Shown piece after piece: positions 1 to 4,497 of a DNA stretch of 5,477 nucleotides. Every line of letters starts with the position of its first letter. Position 1 is the stretch's first letter. This stretch comes from an uncultured Eubacteriales bacterium (GTDB lineage Bacteria; Bacillota; Clostridia; UBA1381), in NCBI GenBank assembly GCA_900556575.1, contig USPO01000125.1:1-5477 (forward strand), given 5' to 3'. The position numbers and the translations under genes are program-made. Under the pieces are notes generated by a model. That model saw only the letters and a list, made by a program, of their open reading frames with translations, did not search any database and had not been told where the DNA came from.

Positions 1-348
1 ATTATCAATACATCTGTGGCATGGAACAAAGCAGCCGAGCATAGCGGAATTTGCGGCATTGACAATTGCTCCGCATTTCAATGATGTAATATCTCCCTGC
101 CATAATGATATTCGTTCGCTTATGTATGGCAAGGAGTCAGCATCGGTAATTCCTTTTTTGGAGGCTTCTTCCTTTAAAAATTCATCCTGTATTTTGAGAA
201 ATTGCTTTGAAATCCCTTTAGGCGGACGAACATTCATAAGTGAACGTAATAGATTGCGTTTGTCTGTGTTATTCGTAGGAATTACAATATTCCTGTATTC
301 CGGTTCTTCGTTTATTAATTCCGTTATTAAATAATTAAGCTTATCCAT
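1..348 (-). CDS. Zinc-type macrodomain protein (protein-ADP-ribose hydrolase family), N-terminal part
   Basis: Reading the minus strand from 348 gives 116 codons open to the left edge, so the 3' part is missing. Residues 1-80 form a charged, mostly helical leader region. A macrodomain begins at about 80, with GDIT at 85-88 (adenine-side contact in macrodomains) and NAAN at 97-100 (distal ribose contact). GCFVPCHRC at 105-113 supplies Cys106, His111 and Cys113, the Cys-x4-His-x-Cys zinc site typical of the bacterial Zn-macrodomain subfamily. Members (about 260 residues) remove ADP-ribose from proteins in the cytosol and in some Gram-positives accompany a sirtuin and lipoylation genes. The start at 348 is chosen because AAAGGA at 363-358 lies 9 nt upstream; in-frame ATGs at 366 and 357 precede or overlap that site. 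The phosphate-binding loop lies outside the window, so activity cannot be judged. It is transcribed away from the HxlR gene. Confidence 0.85.
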   Translation of the reverse strand, partial: MDKLNYLITELINEEPEYRNIVIPTNNTDKRNLLRSLMNVRPPKGISKQFLKIQDEFLKEEASKKGITDADSLPYISERISLWQGDITSLKCGAIVNAANSAMLGCFVPCHRCIDN

Positions 349-370
349 AAATATCATTCCTTTCATATAT

Positions 371-399
371 ATAATAATACAAAACTTATATTTTGTAAA
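371..399 (-). promoter_or_regulatory. Promoter of the macrodomain gene
   Basis: On the minus strand, TTTACA (399-394) and TATTAT (376-371) are separated by 17 bp, a good sigma-A-type promoter. Transcription would begin near 364, giving a very short leader with the ribosome binding site almost at the 5' end. This also argues against the upstream in-frame ATG at 366 as the start. The spacer carries the inverted repeat ACAAAA-N6-TTTTGT (379-396). Confidence 0.6.
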
Positions 400-410
400 G
401 TATGCACTTT
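397..410. repeat. Inverted repeat AAAGT-N4-ACTTT, candidate operator
   Basis: AAAGT (397-401) and ACTTT (406-410) form a perfect 5-bp dyad with spacer ATGC. It overlaps the -35 element of the macrodomain promoter, so a bound protein there would block that promoter. The HxlR-family regulator encoded next door is the obvious candidate, but this is inferred from position only. Confidence 0.35.
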
Positions 411-421
411 GAGGTTACATG

Positions 422-436
422 GTATCTTTTTGATAC
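422..436. repeat. Inverted repeat GTATC-N5-GATAC, candidate HxlR operator
   Basis: GTATC (422-426) and GATAC (432-436) form a perfect dyad around TTTTT. It ends 9 bp upstream of the -35 of the HxlR gene promoter. HxlR-family dimers bind short dyads near divergent promoters, so this is the best single candidate for its site. The AT-rich setting makes chance dyads possible. Confidence 0.4.
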
Positions 437-445
437 TATTGCATA

Positions 446-474
446 TTGACAGGAAAAATAAAATATGATAAAAT
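446..474 (+). promoter_or_regulatory. Promoter of the HxlR-family gene
   Basis: Consensus TTGACA (446-451) is followed after exactly 17 bp by TAAAAT (469-474). TG at 466-467 adds an extended -10 element. Transcription would begin near 481, leaving a leader of about 33 nt. This is among the strongest promoters in the window. Confidence 0.75.
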
Positions 475-513
475 AAAAGAAAAGTTTTTTTTACGGCAGA
501 ACGGAGGAAGAAT

Positions 514-831
514 ATGCAGATAAAAGAAAATATGCCGGCGTGTCCGGTGGAAACAACATTAATGCTTATCTCAAATAAATGGAAAATACTTATAATACGA
601 GATTTGCTTACGGGAACAAAGAGGTTCGGAGAACTGAAAAAATCTCTTGAAACAATTTCACAGAAAGTATTGACATCAAATTTAAGAGATATGGAACAGA
701 ACGGGTTGATAGCGAGAGAGGTGTTTCCGGAAGTGCCGCCTCGTGTTGAATACAGTTTAACAGAACTGGGGTTAAGTCTGAAACCGATATTGGATGCAAT
801 GTACATATGGGGAGAGAATTTTAAGAAGTAA
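514..831 (+). CDS. HxlR-family winged helix-turn-helix transcriptional regulator
   Basis: The 105-residue protein has the usual length and the diagnostic motifs of the HxlR family (a MarR-like winged-helix fold that binds DNA as a dimer). CPVETTLMLISNKWKILI at 10-27 is the N-terminal helix with the conserved Cys10. RFGELKKSLETISQKVLTSNL at 37-57 spans the recognition helix. The wing and following strand, PPRVEYSLTELG, lie at 75-86, and the IWGENF tail at 98-103. Some relatives (YodB, HypR) sense electrophiles or disulfide stress through the equivalent N-terminal cysteine, and Cys10 is the only cysteine here. GGAGG at 503-507 lies 6 nt before the ATG. The gene diverges from the macrodomain gene across a shared 165-bp region and converges on the MATE gene. 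Ligand and targets are unknown; control of the macrodomain gene is an inference. Confidence 0.93.
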   Translation: MQIKENMPACPVETTLMLISNKWKILIIRDLLTGTKRFGELKKSLETISQKVLTSNLRDMEQNGLIAREVFPEVPPRVEYSLTELGLSLKPILDAMYIWGENFKK

Positions 832-921
832 AAAATAAGCACCCGAAATCAGTGCTTTTCCGAATGTCAGAATTGATATCCTGCAATCATGAATACAGCA
901 TTGTGCGGTGCTTATTTTTTA
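829..921. terminator. Bidirectional terminator between convergent genes
   Basis: A perfect 15-bp inverted repeat has arms at 829-843 and 907-921, each with the core ATAAGCACC or its complement and a run of six A or T. The first arm begins at the stop codon of the HxlR gene. For plus-strand transcripts the downstream T run (915-920) follows the GC-containing part of the stem. For the minus strand, a compact hairpin forms from AAGCAC (857-852) and GTGCTT (842-837) with a 9-nt loop, followed by ATTTTTT (836-830), an excellent intrinsic terminator for the MATE gene. The compact and long hairpins share an arm and exclude each other. Confidence 0.7.
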
Positions 922-943
922 TGATAATAATTTGGGGATTAGC

Positions 944-2311
944 TTAAATTTTTAGTAGCTGCGGTCTGTGAAGTTTTTTATTTTCGCCTTTAATTACAAT
1001 GAATGCATATGCACCCATTACAGCCGCAGCTATTGCATTCGAATATGTTACCGAATACCAGATGCTGTTTACTCCGGCGTGGAGTATCTGTTCACTGAAA
1101 TATAGAACACCGAAACGGAATACCCAAAGCCTTGCGGCATTTATGATAACGGTTGAAAGGGTACGTCCCTGACCGTTTAGGTAACCCTTGGCAGAGTCAT
1201 ATATTCCATTGCTCCATGTCATTGCGGACATTACAGCAAGGAAGTGAGCTGCATAATCTATAACCTGTACATCTGCGGAAAATATTCCTGCCGCAGCGTG
1301 TGAAACTGTATTTCTTGATAATATAAATCCGGTAACTGCCATTAATCCAATCATCATGAACATTCCGGCAAGCATTGAGTGAATACCTCGTTTTCTCATG
1401 CCCGCACCCTTTGACTGACCGGACATTATGGAAACAGCATTGGACATTGCGGAAGAAGGTGTGGATATAAGACCGTTAAGCCTATTTCCTATACCATAGG
1501 CTGCAACAGCAATTGTGCCGTAATCCATTACGTTTTTACTCATGAGCAAAAATCCAAACTGCATAGCTGAATTCCCTATTCCCATGGGAAGTCCCATTCG
1601 GACTATTTCATATACTGTTGTTTTGTCCAGTTTTATTTTTAGCGGTGTTATGTAGACATCGTTGCTTTTGTTTGTTAAAAGCTTCATTGCAATAAATGCA
1701 CATGGTACTTTTGACAATACAGTTGCAAGTGCGGCACCGCCGGCACCCCAATTAAATCCGACTATAAAAAGCGGATCAAGAAGCATATTAATAGCTATGC
1801 CGACAAAATTAAGTGCAAGGGGCTTTCCGGTTTTACCAGCTGCATTATGCACAGAGGTATAAACATTAACCATATATATAAGAGGAATGTCAATTGCCAT
1901 AATACGCTGATATATTACGGCATAGTGATAAACATTTCCGTCAGCACCCATGCTTTTTACCATAAATCCACAGCAAAGTGCAAGTATAACAGCAGCAATA
2001 CCGGAAAATAACATAATCATAAGAAAAACCTGATTTGCTGTTTCTGAGCATTTTTTCTTATCTCCTGAACCGAAACAATGCGATAATATAACGGAGCCTG
2101 CGGCAGTGAGTCCGCCGCCGAAGCTTGTTATGACACCCTGCAAAGGGGATACAAGTGTTATAGCTGCCATAGAGTCTGCACCCAGCTTTCCGAGCCAGTA
2201 TGAATCGGTTAAATTATAAAAGGTTTGCAGCAGATTGTTAAGCATTATAGGAATGGCAAGGCATATTAAAGCCTTGTAAACATTTCCTTTAAGAATATTT
2301 TTATCTTCCAT
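944..2311 (-). CDS. MATE-family multidrug/metabolite efflux transporter
   Basis: The 455-residue, strongly hydrophobic protein has the length and two-half architecture of MATE antiporters, inner-membrane proteins with 12 helices that export cationic drugs or metabolites using a Na+ or H+ gradient. Helix 1 starts near 12 after a short cytosolic tail. The family motif around TDSYWLGKLGADSMAAI (35-51) ends helix 1 and leads into helix 2. NMLLDPLFI (175-183) and GAGGAALATVLS (189-200) close the first half. The second half opens with MGLPMGIGNSAMQFG (239-253) and AVAAYGIGNRLN (268-279), the repeat-two copy of the signature. A basic tail follows about 440. GAGAGGC-like Shine-Dalgarno GAGAGG (2325-2320) lies 8 nt before the ATG. 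The substrate cannot be read from sequence. Divergent placement from an AraC-family gene suggests that regulator controls it. Transcription ends at the shared terminator at 829-921. Confidence 0.93.
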   Translation of the reverse strand: MEDKNILKGNVYKALICLAIPIMLNNLLQTFYNLTDSYWLGKLGADSMAAITLVSPLQGVITSFGGGLTAAGSVILSHCFGSGDKKKCSETANQVFLMIMLFSGIAAVILALCCGFMVKSMGADGNVYHYAVIYQRIMAIDIPLIYMVNVYTSVHNAAGKTGKPLALNFVGIAINMLLDPLFIVGFNWGAGGAALATVLSKVPCAFIAMKLLTNKSNDVYITPLKIKLDKTTVYEIVRMGLPMGIGNSAMQFGFLLMSKNVMDYGTIAVAAYGIGNRLNGLISTPSSAMSNAVSIMSGQSKGAGMRKRGIHSMLAGMFMMIGLMAVTGFILSRNTVSHAAAGIFSADVQVIDYAAHFLAVMSAMTWSNGIYDSAKGYLNGQGRTLSTVIINAARLWVFRFGVLYFSEQILHAGVNSIWYSVTYSNAIAAAVMGAYAFIVIKGENKKLHRPQLLKI

Positions 2312-2332
2312 ATTCAGTGCCTCTCTTGTAAA

Positions 2333-2362
2333 TGTATAAAACCGGATACATAATCAAGTTAA
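2333..2362 (-). promoter_or_regulatory. Weak candidate promoter of the MATE gene
   Basis: The best minus-strand match found is TTAACT (2362-2357), an 18-bp spacer, and TATACA (2338-2333). Both hexamers are imperfect and transcription would begin about 15 nt before the start codon. A perfect 10-bp palindrome, AAATGCATTT (2361-2370), overlaps the upstream edge. A suboptimal promoter of this kind would suit activator control by the neighbouring AraC-family protein, but another start site cannot be excluded. Confidence 0.35.
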
Positions 2363-2391
2363 ATGCATTTGTTTAAATCGTTAAAAAAATA

Positions 2392-2434
2392 ATATCATAA
2401 TAAAATCATCTTGACTATAATAATATTATGATAT
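2392..2434. repeat. 11-bp inverted repeat around the AraC-family gene promoter
   Basis: ATATCATAATA (2392-2402) is perfectly repeated in inverted orientation as TATTATGATAT (2424-2434), with 21 bp between arms and about 32 bp between arm centres, close to three helical turns. The arms flank the -35 of the regulator's promoter, and the right arm touches its -10. This is a plausible autoregulatory operator. The AT-only composition, apart from one C/G pair per arm, lowers its significance. Confidence 0.45.
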
Positions 2435-2439
2435 ATAAT
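2411..2439 (+). promoter_or_regulatory. Promoter of the AraC-family gene
   Basis: TTGACT (2411-2416) is followed after 17 bp by perfect TATAAT (2434-2439), a near-consensus vegetative promoter. The expected transcription start is about 2446, with a 32-nt leader. The -35 lies between the arms of the inverted repeat at 2392-2434, so occupancy of the repeat would probably hinder polymerase. Confidence 0.75.
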
Positions 2440-2477
2440 AATAAACATAAAAATATTAAGATACAAGGGGAAGGATA

Positions 2478-3251
2478 ATGGATATTACAGCGACAAGGGC
2501 AATAAGAGGACCGGAATGGGAAATGGAAAACGAACATTTTCACATTGGAAAAAATGAATTATATTATCTATGTTCCGGAACAACAAAAATGTTTGTTGGG
2601 AGCAGCTTATATACTTTACATGAAGGTGATTGTATATATATTCCTGCCGGCTGCCTTCATAGAACATCAGCAGATTCTCAAAGTGCGGTAGAAAGAATGG
2701 TTGTAATGTTTCCGGAAGGAAAGTTTGAAATGGATAATGAGATTATGACAGAAACTATATTCCGTGCGGAAAATACGGAGGATATAAAGAAAATATTTCA
2801 GAGGATAATAGAAGAAAAGAGAAATCAAAGAAAATATTCGGAGGAAATGATTAATGCATTGGTAACAATGCTGATGATTGAGCTTATCAGGATGCCGCAT
2901 AAGTCGGCATATTCCGAAGAAATGCAGCCGGAAACCGCACAAATTCAGAGAACGGCACAGTATATATCAATGCATCCGGAAGAGAAGATAACACTTCAGT
3001 CGGCAGCAGATTTTGCCGGTTTTGCAAGGACATATTTTTCTCAAAAATTTAAGAACGTGACGGGATTTAATTTTAATGATTATCTTACGGCTGTAAGAAT
3101 AAAAAAGGGAGCGTCATTGCTGAAAAAGACAAGCATGTCAATAACCGAGATTGCATTTGAGTGCGGATATAATGATAGTAATTATTTTGCATCTGTGTTT
3201 AAAAAGCATTTTGGAATGACACCAAATAAATACAGAAAATATGAACATTAA
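2478..3251 (+). CDS. AraC-family transcriptional regulator with N-terminal cupin domain
   Basis: The 257-residue protein has the common two-domain AraC layout. Residues about 18-80 form a cupin-type sensor barrel; HEGDCIYIPAGCLHRT (48-63) carries the GD..yiPpg..H pattern of AraC_binding domains. A helical linker occupies about 100-150. The C-terminal DNA-binding domain has two helix-turn-helix units: ITLQSAADFAGFARTYFSQK (171-190) and the second centred on ITEIAFECGYNDSNYFASVF (222-241). These are followed by the family signature FKKHFGMTPNKYRK (241-254). AGGGG (2466-2470) lies 7 nt before the ATG. The effector is unknown; cupin-type members often sense sugars or small metabolites. It is transcribed away from the MATE gene, the most likely target. 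No terminator is visible between its stop and the thi promoter 7 bp downstream, so read-through into the thi leader is possible. Confidence 0.93.
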   Translation: MDITATRAIRGPEWEMENEHFHIGKNELYYLCSGTTKMFVGSSLYTLHEGDCIYIPAGCLHRTSADSQSAVERMVVMFPEGKFEMDNEIMTETIFRAENTEDIKKIFQRIIEEKRNQRKYSEEMINALVTMLMIELIRMPHKSAYSEEMQPETAQIQRTAQYISMHPEEKITLQSAADFAGFARTYFSQKFKNVTGFNFNDYLTAVRIKKGASLLKKTSMSITEIAFECGYNDSNYFASVFKKHFGMTPNKYRKYEH

Positions 3252-3258
3252 AAAAATC

Positions 3259-3288
3259 TTGACAAAACGGGTATAAATATGTTATACT
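3259..3288 (+). promoter_or_regulatory. Promoter of the thiSGH operon
   Basis: Consensus TTGACA (3259-3264) precedes TATACT (3283-3288) by 18 bp. Starting transcription near 3295 would give a leader of about 108 nt carrying the riboswitch/terminator. A perfect 12-bp palindrome, ACTATATATAGT (3286-3297), covers the end of the -10 and the start point. Confidence 0.7.
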
Positions 3289-3326
3289 ATATATAGTTGT
3301 ATGACAATTGAATATAGGTAATTAAC

Positions 3327-3382
3327 AGGAATTATAAGGGGCGCACCACCACGGGTACGGTTTTCTTGTGATTCCTTTTTTT
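3327..3382 (+). ncRNA. HMP-PP riboswitch (former thiS motif) with terminator-embedded aptamer
   Basis: Seen directly: AGGAAUUAUAAG (3327-3338) pairs with CUUGUGAUUCCU (3365-3376) in a 12-bp stem with two G-U pairs, followed by a U run to 3382, which is an intrinsic terminator. Its unusually rich apical part (3339-3364) contains GGGCGCACCACCACGGG and can fold as ACC (3345-3347)/GGU (3359-3361) stacked on ACC (3348-3350)/GGU (3354-3356), with a 2-nt bulge and a 3-nt loop. Known: the thiS motif precedes thiS genes in Firmicutes and was shown to bind the thiamin pyrimidine precursor HMP-PP, with the aptamer built into the terminator. Inferred: ligand binding stabilises the terminator and turns thiSGH off. 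A weak competing hairpin, GUAAUU (3318-3323) with AAUUAU (3330-3335), would disrupt the terminator arm. No TPP-riboswitch signature (CUGAGA) is present. Confidence 0.8.
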
Positions 3383-3402
3383 ATTAATAAAGGAGCAATG
3401 AA

Positions 3403-3600
3403 ATGATAAAAGTAAACAGCGAAGTGCTTGAAGGTTATGAAGGAATAAGCGTAGCAGAGCTTTTAAAGCAGCGTAATTATAAGACCTTATATGTGGCTGT
3501 CGAATTGAATGATGCAATTCTTCCAAAATCACAGTATGAGAGTACTGTTTTAAAGGAAAATGACAGTCTTGAAGTTGTAAGCTTTGTAGGCGGAGGCTGA
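3403..3600 (+). CDS. thiS: ThiS, sulfur carrier protein for thiamin thiazole synthesis
   Basis: This 65-residue ubiquitin-fold (beta-grasp) protein has the expected size and ends in Gly-Gly (SFVGGG, 60-65). That C-terminus is adenylated by a ThiF-type enzyme and converted to a thiocarboxylate that donates sulfur to ThiG. The pattern V(x)ELL at 17-21 followed by VAVELNDAILPKSQYEST and the D54-S55-LEVV strand is typical of ThiS. AAAGGAG (3389-3395) lies 7 nt before the ATG at 3403. Another ATG at 3398 is only 2 nt from that site and reads ATG-AAA-TGA, so it is not the start. It is the first gene of the operon, directly behind the riboswitch leader. No thiF is present in the window. Confidence 0.95.
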   Translation: MIKVNSEVLEGYEGISVAELLKQRNYKTLYVAVELNDAILPKSQYESTVLKENDSLEVVSFVGGG

Positions 3601-3634
3601 TTTGCCGCATTAGGGAGAGTATATATTTTAAATT

Positions 3635-3673
3635 AGAGCAATGTATCTGCTTTGTTTGCAGGAAACAGGCTCT
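3635..3673 (+). other. Nested hairpin in the thiS-thiG intergenic region
   Basis: Within the 105 nt between thiS and thiG, AGAGC (3635-3639) can pair with GCTCT (3669-3673). Inside it, CTGC (3647-3650) pairs with GCAG (3658-3661) around a TTTGTTT loop. No T run follows, so it is not an ordinary intrinsic terminator. It could tune mRNA stability or the ThiS:ThiG ratio, or it could be chance pairing. Confidence 0.35.
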
Positions 3674-3705
3674 GTGATAGATTATAATGAAATGGAGATA
3701 TAGAA

Positions 3706-4473
3706 ATGGAAGATAAATTAATTTTAAACGGACATGAATTTACATCAAGATTTATTTTGGGCTCGGGAAAATACTCCCTTGACCTTATAAAAGCTGCTGT
3801 CGAACACGCAGGAGCACAGATTATTACGCTCGCATTAAGACGTGCAGCAACAGGTGATGTTGCAAACATATTAGACTATATTCCAAAGGGTGTGACACTT
3901 TTACCGAATACATCGGGTGCAAGAAATGCTGAAGAGGCAGTAAGAATTGCAAGACTTGCAAGAGAATTGGGCTGCGGAGATTTTATAAAGATTGAGTGTA
4001 TCCGTGATTCAAAGTATCTTTTGCCGGATAACTACGAAACTGCAAAGGCAACGGAAATCCTTGCAAAAGAAGGCTTTGTTGTAATGCCGTATATGTATCC
4101 GGATTTAAATGCGGCCCGTGATATGGCAAATGCCGGAGCTGCGTGCATTATGCCTTTGGGAGCACCTATCGGTTCAAATAAGGGTATATGCACAAGGGAT
4201 TTCATAAAGATTTTAATAGATGAAATTGACCTTCCGATTATAGTTGATGCCGGAATAGGAAAGCCGTCACAGGCTTGCGAAGCAATGGAAATGGGTGCTG
4301 CGGCTGTTATGGCAAATACAGCTATTGCAACAGCCGGAGATATTGCCGCAATGGCGGGAGCGTTTAAAAAGGCAATAGAAGCTGGACGTACAGCTTATTT
4401 AAGCGGTATGGGACGTGTGATAGATAAGGGTGCAGCGGCATCATCACCGCTTACAGGATTTATTACAGAATAA
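3706..4473 (+). CDS. thiG: ThiG, thiazole synthase
   Basis: The 255-residue TIM-barrel enzyme condenses 1-deoxy-D-xylulose 5-phosphate, dehydroglycine and ThiS thiocarboxylate sulfur into the thiazole phosphate of thiamin in the cytosol. Length matches the family (about 255). FILGSGKY (16-23) begins the first strand. TLALRR (41-46) and LLPNTSGARNAEEAVRIARL (65-84) are hallmark segments. Lys95 in FIKIE is the expected Schiff-base lysine for the substrate. Phosphate-binding loops are at GAPIGSNKGI (152-161) and VDAGIGKPSQA (180-190), and ANTAIATAGD (203-212) completes the barrel signature. GGAG (3694-3697) lies 8 nt before the ATG. It lies downstream of thiS and 24 nt upstream of thiH, with no promoter seen between, so all three are probably one transcript under the riboswitch. 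No anomalies were seen. Confidence 0.97.
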   Translation: MEDKLILNGHEFTSRFILGSGKYSLDLIKAAVEHAGAQIITLALRRAATGDVANILDYIPKGVTLLPNTSGARNAEEAVRIARLARELGCGDFIKIECIRDSKYLLPDNYETAKATEILAKEGFVVMPYMYPDLNAARDMANAGAACIMPLGAPIGSNKGICTRDFIKILIDEIDLPIIVDAGIGKPSQACEAMEMGAAAVMANTAIATAGDIAAMAGAFKKAIEAGRTAYLSGMGRVIDKGAAASSPLTGFITE

Positions 4474-4497
4474 ATATTTTAGGAAGGTTATACAGAG

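Noticed and set aside
59..334. Plus-strand open frame of 91 codons
   Set aside because: It is antisense to the macrodomain frame, which has clear family motifs, an RBS and a promoter. The plus-strand translation resembles no family.
363..842. Minus-strand open frame of 159 codons
   Set aside because: It covers the HxlR gene and its promoter in antisense. The translation is low-complexity Phe/Ile/Ser-rich and has no support as a protein.
2485..2942. Two minus-strand open frames inside the AraC-family gene
   Set aside because: They are antisense shadows of a well-supported coding region and have no recognisable domains.
3295..3402. TPP riboswitch upstream of thiS
   Set aside because: The CUGAGA core and the second conserved arm of the THI-box are missing, and the leader is too short. 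The thiS motif (HMP-PP) fits better.
3332..3610. Minus-strand open frame across the riboswitch and thiS
   Set aside because: It is antisense to thiS and the leader RNA, with no RBS or family resemblance.
3641..3703. Possible 20-codon plus-strand frame between thiS and thiG
   Set aside because: It has no Shine-Dalgarno before its ATG, shows no family resemblance, and lies over the nested hairpin; chance is the simpler explanation.
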